The notes: generated by a model not told the origin, from the sequence alone. DNA of 52,147 nucleotides from an uncultured Flavobacteriaceae bacterium (GCA_938011315.1 CALLUG010000013.1:1-52147), one strand, 5' to 3'. Counted from the first letter of the stretch, positions 35,188 to 44,702 are shown. Made by a program: numbers and translations.

Positions 35188-35482
35188 AATTCTCTGCAAA
35201 AAATAGGCAATTGACAAGGTTATTTAATGATTCGCTAACAACATCATATGCTTCTTTTTTTGATTCTGGAATATCAGAATCGTCTAAAGATTTAAAGAAT
35301 AATACAGGTAGTGGAATATTTAATTTATCACTCAAAACTTTTAAGGTTGATAAATTCGGTTCTTTTTTATTTTTTTCAATCATAGAAAGGTAAGATTGGG
35401 TGATTTCGCACAATTGTGCCAAATCTCCCTGACTTAAGCCTAATTTCTTACGGTATGTTTTTATTGCTCCTCCTAAATTCAT
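35180..35482 (-). CDS. XRE-family HTH protein of the retron-like operon
   Basis: A 100-aa protein. Residues 1-62 are a clear XRE/Cro helix-turn-helix (IKTYRKKLGLSQGDLAQLCE, YLSMIEKNKKEPNLSTL). The C-terminal 35 residues are helical and acidic (DSDIPESKKEAYDVVSESLN) and probably mediate dimer or partner contacts. Its stop overlaps the RT start by 8 bases, so stoichiometric expression with the RT is likely. Some retron classes carry an HTH protein as their accessory factor (I recall class VI); it may be regulator, antitoxin or effector. Confidence 0.88.
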   Translation of the reverse strand: MNLGGAIKTYRKKLGLSQGDLAQLCEITQSYLSMIEKNKKEPNLSTLKVLSDKLNIPLPVLFFKSLDDSDIPESKKEAYDVVSESLNNLVNCLFFAENYD

Positions 35483-35513
35483 AGTTTATTAAAAAAAATT
35501 AAAAACGGGTCAA

Positions 35514-35783
35514 TCACAAGTTTGCTAAGAATTCGAGTACTTTTCCTAATTCTTCCATAACATCGGAACGAAAAAATGTCCTAATAATAACTGGAAGAAC
35601 GTCAGACAGAATTTCCTTCCTATCCGAGACTTTCGAAACTTTCTTCAATTCGTTCAGCGTAATAATTACATTTTCTAAGCGAATTACATCGTCAATTGAC
35701 AAAGAACTGCGGTTCTTTGAGAGAACAATCTCAATCGTTGAGACGAGATCGTCAAGATTTGCATTTAAATCAGGTTTTTCCAT
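35514..35783 (-). CDS. Unknown 89-aa helical protein of the retron-like operon
   Basis: A small acidic, entirely helical-looking protein: MEKPDLNANLDDLVSTIEIV at the start, SIDDVIRLENVIITLNELKK in the middle, and the end EELGKVLEFLANL. No signal peptide or transmembrane helix. I do not recognise it. I chose the ATG at 35783, since the reading upstream runs back into the structured RNA. It is the first protein gene after the putative msr-msd and ends 32 bases before the XRE gene, so it belongs to the same transcript. It could be an effector, an antitoxin or an RNA-binding partner. Confidence 0.7.
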   Translation of the reverse strand: MEKPDLNANLDDLVSTIEIVLSKNRSSLSIDDVIRLENVIITLNELKKVSKVSDRKEILSDVLPVIIRTFFRSDVMEELGKVLEFLANL

Positions 35784-35818
35784 TTGTTTTTGGATTTTAA
35801 AAGTTAATAAAAAATTAA

Positions 35819-36020
35819 AAAGATTAGGAATGAAGAGTGTCTGACACAATTCATTCCGTTTCTAATTATTAGAAGGACATAAATAAACAGTTACTATTAT
35901 TTTTGTCCTCTTCTTTACCTGTTAATGCTTCTTATGGCTTTAATCTTATGGCTCTAGCAAAGGGTTATAGGAAACCGTGTAATCTAAGTACACTATTCAA
36001 TCCCTTCATTCCTAATCTTT
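35819..36020 (-). ncRNA. Putative retron msr-msd RNA
   Basis: A 202-base segment bounded by a perfect 17-bp inverted repeat: AAAGATTAGGAATGAAG at 36020-36004 on the minus strand (a1) and its complement at 35835-35819 (a2). Read 5' to 3' on the minus strand it has two adjacent short hairpins: 35993-35977, GTGTA/TACAC with a 7-base loop, and 35976-35963, GGTT/AACC with a 6-base loop. These resemble msr loops. A longer stem follows at 35909-35874 (AGGACA.AAATAA pairing with TTATTT.TGTCCT, one mismatch), suited to msd. a2 can also pair locally with GGAATGAA at 35857-35850. A consensus promoter lies 38 bases upstream, and the RT operon follows. The layout fits a retron; the branching G is not assigned. 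Confidence 0.78.
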
Positions 36021-36057
36021 CAAAATGGAAAATCAATCTCTCAAAGAACTTATGGTA

Positions 36058-36087
36058 CAAATATAAAAAATATAACTCACAGTACAA
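36058..36087 (-). promoter_or_regulatory. Promoter of the retron-like operon
   Basis: On the minus strand, TTG (36087-36085), exactly 19 bases, then TATATTTG (36065-36058), an exact Bacteroidota consensus. Transcription would begin about 30 bases before a1 and read through the RNA into the three genes. Confidence 0.8.
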
Positions 36088-36202
36088 AAAATTACAAGAA
36101 TCTTAATTTGGTTGATTCTAATATAATGTTTTTTTAACTGTCATATCAACTATACCATATACAGCACTTTAAGAAAAGATATTTTTTGAAAATAGCTCTT
36201 TT

Positions 36203-36234
36203 TTGCACATATGTTTTTTCACGACATAGTTTTG
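36203..36234 (+). promoter_or_regulatory. Promoter of dnaG
   Basis: TTG (36203-36205), 21-base spacer, TAGTTTTG (36227-36234), within the accepted range for the consensus. It is divergent from the retron promoter. Confidence 0.6.
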
Positions 36235-36267
36235 TAGTATTTTTATGACAACTAATTATTAGAGGCT

Positions 36268-38238
36268 TTGATTTCAAAATCTACAATAGACAAAGTGTTC
36301 GAAACAGCTCGAGTAGAGGAGGTTATTGGCGATTTCGTAAATCTAAAAAAATCAGGAAGCAGTTTTAAAGGTCTAAGCCCATTTAGTGAAGAACGAACAC
36401 CAAGCTTTATGGTATCGCCTGTAAAGCAAATTTGGAAAGACTTTTCTACAGGAAAAGGGGGGACTGTGATTTCCTTTTTAATGGAGCATGAGCACTTTAC
36501 CTACCCCGAAGCCATAAAGTATTTAGCCAATAAATACGGCATTGAAATTGAAGAAATTGAACAAACTAACGCTCAAAAAGAAGAAGCTGGAGAGCGGGAA
36601 AGTATGTATCTAGTAAGCGAATATGCCAACAACTACTTTCAAGACATCCTTCATAAAACAGATCAAGGCAAAGCCATTGGCTTAAGCTACTTTAAAGAAC
36701 GTGGATTTACAGAAACAAGTATCAAAAAATTTCAATTAGGATATGCGCTAGATGAATGGACGGCATTTTCAGACCAAGCCATAAAACAAGGGTATAGCCT
36801 CAAATACTTAGAGCGTACAGGGCTAACAATAGTAAAAGACACAAAGCAGTTTGACCGCTTTAAAGGACGTGTATTATTTCCTATCCATAGTATGTCTGGG
36901 CGTGTTTTGGGCTTTGGAGGTCGCATTTTAGCAAATAATAAAAACGCTGCAAAATACCTAAACTCACCAGAAAGCGATATTTACCATAAAAGTAAAGTGC
37001 TTTACGGCATTTACCAAGCAAAACAAAGCATTGCCAAAGAAGATAATTGCTACTTAGTAGAAGGCTATACCGATGTTATTCAGTTTTCCCAAAAAGGAAT
37101 TGCTAATGTAGTATCCTCTTCCGGCACTGCCCTAACGCCAGACCAAATTAGGCTAATCAACCGATTAACCAAAAACATAACAGTGCTTTTTGATGGCGAT
37201 GCCGCAGGAATAAGAGCTGCAATTAGAGGTATCGATTTAATCCTCGAGCAAGGGATGAACGTTAAAGTGTGTTCCTTTCCAGAAGGCGAAGATCCCGATA
37301 GTTTTGCTAAACAAAATACCCTAGAAGACTTAGCCACTTACCTCAACGATAACGCTAAAGATTTTATTCGCTACAAAGCGTCTTTACTAATGGGTGATGC
37401 CCAAAATGACCCTGTAAAAAAAGCAAGTTTAATTAGAGACATGGTTGTTAGTATTTCCAAAATACCCAACCCAATCCAAAAAGAAGTGTATGTGCAAGAG
37501 TGTGCGCATATTATGGAAATAAGCGAAGACGTTTTGTTTAGCACCTTAGCACAAATAGAAAAAAAAGAACGCCAAGACGCCAATAAAACATACCAAAAAG
37601 AACAAAAACAGCACGAACAAAATGCCCCTTTTGAGGTCGTAAAACATCACTCTTTAGGGAAAACTATTGACATACAGTTTGAGTTAGAACGCAAAATCAT
37701 AGAACTCTTATTACTGTACGGAACTAGAACAGAAGATTTTGAAGATCTTGTGCTTAAAGAAAATGACTCTGGCGAGCTCGTACTAGAACCCGTTGTACAT
37801 ACTGCAAAGGTTTTTGAAAAAATATACTTGGCCTTACAAGAAGATGAAATGCAGTTTTCTAACCAAAACTTTAAAGCCTTATACGACACTATTATTGAAA
37901 CCCTAAACCAAGATGAAAATTTTTCTGTAAAAACGTTTATAAATACAGTAAGCCCAGAATCGGCAGCCGAGATTACTGCTATTTTAATGAACGACGAACG
38001 CTATACTTTGCACGACTGGGAACGTAATAACATCTTCCCCAAAAGCAAAAACCTTGGCGTTGCACAGCTTGTAAACGAAACCATACTAAATTTACGCTGC
38101 TTCCTAATAGACCAAAAAGTGAATGAGTTTAAACAAAAAACAAATAGCGACTCCCAAAACAATACAATACTAGAAGATGTACTAAACTACTCTAACCTAA
38201 AAATGTTACTATCCAGAAAGCTAAACAGAGTATTATAA
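36268..38238 (+). CDS. dnaG: DNA primase DnaG, zinc ligands replaced
   Basis: A 656-aa primase that makes RNA primers at the replication fork. The N-terminal domain keeps the CHC2 fold pattern (FKGLSPFSEERTPSF, KQIWKDFSTGKGG), but the four zinc-ligand positions are S37, S40, D58 and T61, so no zinc is bound. I believe flavobacterial primases generally share this loss. The TOPRIM core is intact (CYLVEGYTDVIQF, LFDGDAAGIRA), followed by a C-terminal helicase-binding domain. The start is a TTG at 36268, giving MISKSTIDKVFETARVEEVI, which matches the family N-terminus. Confidence 0.95.
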   Translation: MISKSTIDKVFETARVEEVIGDFVNLKKSGSSFKGLSPFSEERTPSFMVSPVKQIWKDFSTGKGGTVISFLMEHEHFTYPEAIKYLANKYGIEIEEIEQTNAQKEEAGERESMYLVSEYANNYFQDILHKTDQGKAIGLSYFKERGFTETSIKKFQLGYALDEWTAFSDQAIKQGYSLKYLERTGLTIVKDTKQFDRFKGRVLFPIHSMSGRVLGFGGRILANNKNAAKYLNSPESDIYHKSKVLYGIYQAKQSIAKEDNCYLVEGYTDVIQFSQKGIANVVSSSGTALTPDQIRLINRLTKNITVLFDGDAAGIRAAIRGIDLILEQGMNVKVCSFPEGEDPDSFAKQNTLEDLATYLNDNAKDFIRYKASLLMGDAQNDPVKKASLIRDMVVSISKIPNPIQKEVYVQECAHIMEISEDVLFSTLAQIEKKERQDANKTYQKEQKQHEQNAPFEVVKHHSLGKTIDIQFELERKIIELLLLYGTRTEDFEDLVLKENDSGELVLEPVVHTAKVFEKIYLALQEDEMQFSNQNFKALYDTIIETLNQDENFSVKTFINTVSPESAAEITAILMNDERYTLHDWERNNIFPKSKNLGVAQLVNETILNLRCFLIDQKVNEFKQKTNSDSQNNTILEDVLNYSNLKMLLSRKLNRVL

Positions 38239-38339
38239 GCCTTTTTGCGCAGCTCTTTTTATAATGTTATATTAACTGTAAATTTGCACTTATTAAAGTC
38301 GTTTATTACAACGATACATAAAGCGATAAGCATTAACAA

Positions 38340-41309
38340 ATGAGTTACGATTTCAGGAGTATAGAAAAAAAATGGCAAGACCACTGGGAAAAACACCAAA
38401 CCTTTAAAGCGGTTAACCATAGCGAAAAACCAAAGTATTATGTTTTAGATATGTTTCCTTACCCCAGTGGGGCAGGGCTACACGTAGGGCATCCTTTAGG
38501 CTATATTGCCTCAGATATTTATGCGCGTTACAAACGTCACAAGGGCTTTAATGTATTGCATCCACAAGGCTACGATAGTTTTGGCTTGCCTGCAGAACAA
38601 TACGCCATACAAACAGGGCAGCACCCAGCCATAACAACAACAACCAATATTGAAACTTATAGAAAACAACTAGATCAAATTGGGTTTTCTTTTGATTGGT
38701 CTAGAGAGGTACGCACTAGCGACCCCAAGTACTACAAATGGACACAGTGGATTTTTACAGAGCTGTTTAACTCATGGTACCATAAAACAACGGACAAAGC
38801 AGAGCCTATTTCTAACCTAATAAAACTATTTTCTTCGGAAGGAAATACAAACGTAAACGCGCATTGCGATGAAGACGTACCATTATTTTCTGCTAAAGAA
38901 TGGGCTGCTTTTTCTGAAAACACCCAGCAGCAAATACTCCTAAAGTACCGACTAACGTACCTCGCCAACACGGAAGTAAATTGGTGTCCAGCACTAGGAA
39001 CCGTGTTAGCAAACGACGAAATTGTAAACGGCACCTCCGAAAGAGGCGGACACCCTGTTATTAGAAAAAAAATGACACAATGGAGTATGCGTATTTCTGC
39101 CTATGCAGAACGCTTATTACAAGGGTTAAACACCATTGATTGGACCGACTCGCTTAAAGAAAGTCAGCGCAATTGGATAGGAAAGTCCGTAGGAGCTAGT
39201 GTTAGTTTTAAAGTGGTTTCTGCAGCAGCACAGTCAAACCCCTATAGCATCGAGGTGTTTACCACAAGACCAGATACTCTATTTGGAGCAAGCTTTATAA
39301 CCTTAGCACCAGAACACGAATTGGTAACCAAAATTACAAGTCAAAACCAAAGCAAAGCCGTTAATGCCTATATAGAAGCTACAGCAAAACGTAGCGAACG
39401 CGATCGCATGGCAGATGTAAAAACAATTTCTGGAGTTTTTACAGGTGCTTACGCAGAGCATCCGTTTACAAAACAAGCTATACCAATTTGGATTGGCGAT
39501 TATGTGCTAGCCAACTATGGCACGGGAGCTGTAATGGCAGTGCCTTGTGGAGACCAACGTGATTACGATTTTGCAAAACACTTTAACATCGACATTCCAA
39601 ACATTTTTGAAGGGCCCGATATTAGCCAAACTGCTTATAGCGACAAAACAGGATTTACACTTACAAATAGTGATTTCTTAAACGGAATGACCTACAAAAA
39701 AGCGGTAAAACGAGTTGTCCACGAACTAGAGCACATAAACCAAGGGCAAGGCAAAACAAACTATCGTTTGCGTGATGCTGTGTTTTCGCGACAGCGTTAC
39801 TGGGGAGAGCCATTTCCTGTGTACTATGTTAATGGTATGCCCCAAATGATAGCCAAGGAGCATCTGCCAATTAAACTGCCCGACGTTGAAAAATACCTTC
39901 CTACCGAAACAGGCGACCCTCCTCTAGCACGTGCCAATACTTGGGCTTGGGATACTAAAGCCCATGCAGTTGTTCACAAAGATAATATTAATAACACAAG
40001 CGTTTATCCATTAGAGCTTAACACAATGCCGGGTTGGGCAGGAAGCTCTTGGTACTTTTTCCGTTATATGGAAGACTGTACGCATAACGAAGCCTTTGCA
40101 AGCAACGAAGCTTTAAACTATTGGAAAAACGTGGACCTATACATTGGAGGAAACGAACATGCCACAGGGCACTTACTATACTCAAGGTTTTGGGTGAAAT
40201 TTCTTAACGATAGAGCTTTTGTACCCGTAGATGAGCCATTTAAAAAACTCATTAATCAAGGAATGATACTAGGTACTAGTGCTATTGTATATCGACTACA
40301 TTACACCGCCTCTAACTCAAATCATAGCTCAAGGGTTTATGTTTCGTTTTCAAAACTTAAAAATTTAGCCCTTGGAACAGACCAAAACCATGTGTGTAAA
40401 GCAAAACAGCCAAATGTATTTTATGAATTGGAATCGTATTTAAAACAAGATGTTACCGATAAAACCATAGACATTACGGACATTCAATTAGCTCCCCTTC
40501 GAGTTAATGTCAATTATGTTAACGCAGCCAACGAAATAGCTATTGAAAACCTAAAACAAGAACACCAATTTAGAGATGGAATTTTTATAACAGATCATGG
40601 GGTTTTTACGGTAAATAGAGAGGTAGAAAAAATGTCTAAACGCTGGTTTAATGTCGTTAACCCAGATACTATTGTTGCCAACTACGGAGCAGATAGCCTC
40701 AGACTTTATGAAATGTTTTTGGGCCCCTTAGAGCAATCTAAACCTTGGAATACCGCAGGAATAACAGGAGTACATAATTTTCTTAAAAAAATGTGGAAGC
40801 TGTACGTTAATCAAAATCAAATAAATGTTATAGATTGTGAACCAACAAAAGACAACCTAAAAACTCTACACAAAACCATTAAAAAGGTAGAAGAGGATAT
40901 AGAAAATTTTTCGTTTAACACCTCTGTTTCTACCTTTATGATTGCCGTAAACGAGTTTAGCACACAACAATGCACTAGCAAAGCTGTTTTGGAAGATTTT
41001 TTAATCTTAATATCACCTTACGCCCCTCACATTGCAGAAGAGTTATGGCTGAAATTAGGACACAACACATCCATATCGACCGAGGCGTTTCCAAAATTTG
41101 ACGCAAATCATTTAGTGGAAAGTAGCAAAAACTACCCTATTTCTTTTAATGGAAAAATGCGTTTTACACTAGAGTTACCCATAAACATGAGTAAAGAGGC
41201 TATTGAGTCTGAAGTTATGACACACCAAAAAACAATAGCACAGCTAGATGGAAAGCCTCCCAAAAAAGTCATTGTAATCCCAGGGAAGATTGTGAATATT
41301 GTAAGTTAA
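38340..41309 (+). CDS. leuS: Leucyl-tRNA synthetase
   Basis: Class I synthetase of 989 aa that charges tRNA-Leu. The HIGH-type motif is HVGH at 48-51 (PYPSGAGLHVGHPLGY). The editing domain (TTRPDTLFGASFI) is present. The KMSKS-type motif reads KMSKR at 764-768 (VEKMSKRWFNVVNPD). It is longer than the E. coli enzyme (860 aa), with an insertion of roughly 110 residues just before KMSKR that is typical of this phylum, and an extra loop near 160-190. Monocistronic, with TAAATTTG at 38279 as a possible -7 element. Confidence 0.97.
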   Translation: MSYDFRSIEKKWQDHWEKHQTFKAVNHSEKPKYYVLDMFPYPSGAGLHVGHPLGYIASDIYARYKRHKGFNVLHPQGYDSFGLPAEQYAIQTGQHPAITTTTNIETYRKQLDQIGFSFDWSREVRTSDPKYYKWTQWIFTELFNSWYHKTTDKAEPISNLIKLFSSEGNTNVNAHCDEDVPLFSAKEWAAFSENTQQQILLKYRLTYLANTEVNWCPALGTVLANDEIVNGTSERGGHPVIRKKMTQWSMRISAYAERLLQGLNTIDWTDSLKESQRNWIGKSVGASVSFKVVSAAAQSNPYSIEVFTTRPDTLFGASFITLAPEHELVTKITSQNQSKAVNAYIEATAKRSERDRMADVKTISGVFTGAYAEHPFTKQAIPIWIGDYVLANYGTGAVMAVPCGDQRDYDFAKHFNIDIPNIFEGPDISQTAYSDKTGFTLTNSDFLNGMTYKKAVKRVVHELEHINQGQGKTNYRLRDAVFSRQRYWGEPFPVYYVNGMPQMIAKEHLPIKLPDVEKYLPTETGDPPLARANTWAWDTKAHAVVHKDNINNTSVYPLELNTMPGWAGSSWYFFRYMEDCTHNEAFASNEALNYWKNVDLYIGGNEHATGHLLYSRFWVKFLNDRAFVPVDEPFKKLINQGMILGTSAIVYRLHYTASNSNHSSRVYVSFSKLKNLALGTDQNHVCKAKQPNVFYELESYLKQDVTDKTIDITDIQLAPLRVNVNYVNAANEIAIENLKQEHQFRDGIFITDHGVFTVNREVEKMSKRWFNVVNPDTIVANYGADSLRLYEMFLGPLEQSKPWNTAGITGVHNFLKKMWKLYVNQNQINVIDCEPTKDNLKTLHKTIKKVEEDIENFSFNTSVSTFMIAVNEFSTQQCTSKAVLEDFLILISPYAPHIAEELWLKLGHNTSISTEAFPKFDANHLVESSKNYPISFNGKMRFTLELPINMSKEAIESEVMTHQKTIAQLDGKPPKKVIVIPGKIVNIVS

Positions 41310-41458
41310 TGTATAACATTATGATGGCTAAAAACAAATACAGTTTAAGATAAACTCTTGCTTAACTTAAGCACAATGAGTAAATACAATTTTTAGCTAG
41401 GGAAACTATTATTAGTTTTTAATTTTAAATACATTTGCAAAAAAATAAAATCAATGTT

Positions 41459-41932
41459 ATGGATAATTTAAAATTAGAAGTAAGCAAAATAATTTCAAAC
41501 ACAAATGAGAGTGTTAAAAACCGTTTGCAACATATCTGTAAGCTCCTAGAGGCTAACGTAGCCTATTATGATTGGGTAGGATTTTATTTTAAAAATGGAG
41601 ATAAGCACGAACTCAAATTAGGCCCATACGTTGGTGCACCAACAGATCATGATATTATTCCCTTTGGAAAAGGCATTTGTGGTCAAGTGGCATTAAGTAA
41701 TGAAAATTTTGTGGTACCAGATGTTAGTGCCCAAGACAATTACTTAGCTTGTAGTATTTCTGTAAAAGCAGAAATTGTAGTCCCTATTTTTGTAAACGGC
41801 GAAAATATTGGACAAATCGATATAGACTCTGGTACCATTAACCCGTTTACAAAAAAAGACGAACAATTTTTAGAATTTGTATGCACAGAAATAGCCTCTA
41901 AGCTCGATTTAAAAAACATTCACCTTGCCTAA
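41459..41932 (+). CDS. GAF-domain protein, probable free methionine-(R)-sulfoxide reductase
   Basis: A 157-aa single GAF domain. The pattern GFYFKNGDKHELKLGPYVGA, GKGICGQVA (C74) and NYLACSISVKAEIVVPI (C98) matches fRMsr, which reduces free methionine-R-sulfoxide using cysteines. E. coli fRMsr has a third cysteine that is not evident here. I chose the ATG at 41459 and not the in-frame TTG 24 bases earlier, because that TTG is part of a TACATTTG promoter-like element. Monocistronic, between leuS and purH. Confidence 0.85.
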   Translation: MDNLKLEVSKIISNTNESVKNRLQHICKLLEANVAYYDWVGFYFKNGDKHELKLGPYVGAPTDHDIIPFGKGICGQVALSNENFVVPDVSAQDNYLACSISVKAEIVVPIFVNGENIGQIDIDSGTINPFTKKDEQFLEFVCTEIASKLDLKNIHLA

Positions 41933-42011
41933 TTTATCCATAGTTCTACCCTGCTGCACTTTTGTTTAAATAACGGAACTCTTATCCTTATAACACTTTA
42001 TACTCATCATT

Positions 42012-43544
42012 ATGAGCAATTCAAAAAAAATTACGTCTGTTTTAATTTCCGTTTTTAATAAAGAGGGATTAGAGCCTATTGTAAAAACACTAGATGCGCA
42101 AGGCGTAACCATTTACTCTACCGGAGGGACTCAAGCCTTTATTAATGCCTTAGGGGTTAAGGTCATTCCTGCCGAGGAGATTACCTCTTACCCTTCTATT
42201 TTAGGAGGTCGCGTAAAGACATTACACCCCAAAATTTTTGGTGGCATCTTAAACCGTCAAGATAATACTAAAGATATAGCAGAGTTAACCGAGTTTAATA
42301 TCCCACAAATAGACGCTGTAATTGTAGATTTATATCCGTTTGAAAAAACCGTAGCCTCTGGAGCGAGCCAACAAGACATTATTGAAAAAATAGATATCGG
42401 AGGCATTTCTTTAATACGAGCAGCGGCGAAAAACTTTAATGACGTTATCTGTGTATCTTCTGTAAATGATTATGCCGAATTTTTAGACTTAATTACAGAA
42501 CATAACGGAAGTATCTCCTTAGAAAACAGAAAGCGTTTTGCCTCAAAAGCATTTAACATCTCTTCGCATTACGACACTGCCATCTTTAATTACTTTAATC
42601 AAAATCAAGAAGAAACTGTTTTAAAAATAAGCGAACCTAAAGGGAAAACTTTGCGTTATGGAGAAAATCCGCATCAAAAAGGGCTATTTTTTGGTGATTT
42701 TGAAGCTTTATTTACAAAATTACATGGCAAAGCATTGAGTTACAATAATCTTTTGGACGTTGATGCAGCTGTAAATTTAATGAACGAGTTTAAAGGAGAG
42801 TTACCAACATTTGGCATTTTAAAACATAATAATGCCTGTGGTTTAGCCCAAAGAGCATCTATTTACGATGCCTATACCGATGCCCTAGCAGGAGACCCTG
42901 TTTCTGCTTTTGGCGGTGTATTAATTGCTAATACTGAAATAGACGAAGCAACAGCAACAGAAATTCATAATTTATTTTGTGAAGTTGTAATTGCTCCAAG
43001 TTTTAGCAAAACAGCCTTAGATATTTTAAAAGGCAAAAAAAACAGAATACTATTAGCACTCAACGATATTGAATTTCCAAAAACCACTTTAAGAACTTGC
43101 CTAAATGGGGTGCTAGTACAGGATAAAGATACGATTACAGAAACTGCTGCCCAAGTAAAAAACATGACAAGCAAGCAGCCAACACCTAGCGAGTTAAACG
43201 ATTTAATTTTTGCTTTAAAAATAAGTAAGCACACAAAGTCAAACACCATTGTTTTGGCAAAAAATAAGCAGTTATGCGCCAGTGGAACAGGACAAACAAG
43301 CCGAGTAGATGCCTTAAACCAAGCCATACATAAAGCAAAGTCGTTTCAGTTCAACTTAAAAGGTGCTGTAATGGCTAGCGATGCTTTTTTTCCGTTTCCA
43401 GATTGTGTAGAAATTGCTGGAAATGCTGGTATAACTGCAGTTATACAGCCAGGAGGTTCTATAAAAGATCAACTTAGTATTGATTATTGTAACGATAATA
43501 ATATAGCAATGGTAAGCACAGGAGTAAGGCATTTTAAACATTAA
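42012..43544 (+). CDS. purH: Bifunctional AICAR transformylase/IMP cyclohydrolase
   Basis: Catalyses the last two steps of de novo IMP synthesis; 510 aa. The N-terminal MGS-like cyclohydrolase domain has STGGTQAF and SYPSILGGRVKTLHPKI. The transformylase domain has LRYGENPHQKGLFF, KHNNACGLA, SAFGG, and the C-terminal ASDAFFPFPD and IQPGGSIKD. Full length. It directly precedes the mre operon in the order I expect for Bacteroidota. Confidence 0.97.
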   Translation: MSNSKKITSVLISVFNKEGLEPIVKTLDAQGVTIYSTGGTQAFINALGVKVIPAEEITSYPSILGGRVKTLHPKIFGGILNRQDNTKDIAELTEFNIPQIDAVIVDLYPFEKTVASGASQQDIIEKIDIGGISLIRAAAKNFNDVICVSSVNDYAEFLDLITEHNGSISLENRKRFASKAFNISSHYDTAIFNYFNQNQEETVLKISEPKGKTLRYGENPHQKGLFFGDFEALFTKLHGKALSYNNLLDVDAAVNLMNEFKGELPTFGILKHNNACGLAQRASIYDAYTDALAGDPVSAFGGVLIANTEIDEATATEIHNLFCEVVIAPSFSKTALDILKGKKNRILLALNDIEFPKTTLRTCLNGVLVQDKDTITETAAQVKNMTSKQPTPSELNDLIFALKISKHTKSNTIVLAKNKQLCASGTGQTSRVDALNQAIHKAKSFQFNLKGAVMASDAFFPFPDCVEIAGNAGITAVIQPGGSIKDQLSIDYCNDNNIAMVSTGVRHFKH

Positions 43545-43659
43545 ACCAAACTCTTTTTTTTTAAAATAACAAATTACTATTCGTAATACTATATATTTTA
43601 TTACATTTACGCTTATGCAGATACGTAAAATTTACGAACCCCTAACAATAAACTAACAA

Positions 43660-44688
43660 ATGGGATTTTTTGATTTCTTAACGGAAGAAATTGCGATAGA
43701 TTTAGGAACAGCAAACACACTAATTATACACAATGATAAGGTAGTGGTTGATAGTCCTTCGATAGTGGCAAGAGATAGAATTACTGGAAAGATAATTGCG
43801 GTTGGAAAAGAAGCCAACATGATGCAAGGTAAAACCCACGAAAACATTAAAACCATTAGACCGCTTAAAGATGGTGTAATCGCAGATTTTGATGCCTCTG
43901 AGCAAATGATAAAACTGTTTATCAAAAACATCCCTGCATTAAAAAACAAATTATTTGCCCCTGCACTACGCATGGTTGTTTGTATTCCCTCTGGGATTAC
44001 TGAGGTAGAAATGCGAGCAGTAAAAGAATCTTGTGAGCGCGTTAATGGTAAAGAAGTGTATCTTATCCATGAGCCTATGGCAGCAGCTATAGGTATAGGT
44101 GTAGATATTATGCAACCAAAAGGAAATATGATTGTAGATATTGGAGGTGGAACTACAGAAATAGCAGTTATTGCCCTAGGAGGAATTGTTTGCGATAAGT
44201 CTGTAAAAGTTGCAGGCGATGTATTTACCAACGATATTATTTACTATATGCGCACCCAACATAACCTATATGTTGGAGACCGCACTGCCGAGAAAATAAA
44301 AATCCAAATTGGTGCAGCTACCGAAGATTTAGATTTACCTCCAGAAGAAATGAGCGTCCAAGGACGAGATTTACTAACGGGTAAGCCCAAACAAGTCCAA
44401 ATTTCGTACAGAGAAATTGCAAAAGCTTTAGATAAATCTATTTTGAGGGTAGAAGACTCGGTTATGGAAACCTTATCTCAAACTCCGCCAGAACTAGCCG
44501 CAGACATTTACAACACAGGAATATACCTAGCAGGAGGAGGCTCTATGCTAAGAGGTCTAGATAAACGATTGTCGCAAAAAACAGACCTCCCTGTTTATAT
44601 TGCAGAAGACCCCTTAAGAGCTGTAGTAAGAGGAACCGGAATTGTGCTTAAAAACCTTGCCAAATACAAAAGTGTATTGATTAAATAG
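43660..44688 (+). CDS. mreB: Rod-shape determining protein MreB
   Basis: Actin-like cytoskeletal ATPase, 342 aa, that guides lateral wall synthesis. Phosphate-binding and ATP motifs are visible in DLGTANTLI, VDIGGGTTEIAVI and YLAGGGSMLRGL, and GFFDFLTEEIAI at the start provides a membrane-contact helix. First gene of mreB-mreC-mreD-mrdA-rodA, all closely spaced or overlapping. Confidence 0.98.
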   Translation: MGFFDFLTEEIAIDLGTANTLIIHNDKVVVDSPSIVARDRITGKIIAVGKEANMMQGKTHENIKTIRPLKDGVIADFDASEQMIKLFIKNIPALKNKLFAPALRMVVCIPSGITEVEMRAVKESCERVNGKEVYLIHEPMAAAIGIGVDIMQPKGNMIVDIGGGTTEIAVIALGGIVCDKSVKVAGDVFTNDIIYYMRTQHNLYVGDRTAEKIKIQIGAATEDLDLPPEEMSVQGRDLLTGKPKQVQISYREIAKALDKSILRVEDSVMETLSQTPPELAADIYNTGIYLAGGGSMLRGLDKRLSQKTDLPVYIAEDPLRAVVRGTGIVLKNLAKYKSVLIK

Positions 44689-44702
44689 ACGTCTTTTAAA
44701 AT

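Noticed and set aside
35903-36106. 67-aa plus-strand frame
   Set aside because: Runs through the inverted repeat and hairpins of the putative msr-msd RNA and the retron promoter; no coding features.
43653-44231. 192-aa minus-strand frame
   Set aside because: Lies wholly antisense to mreB and has no family resemblance.
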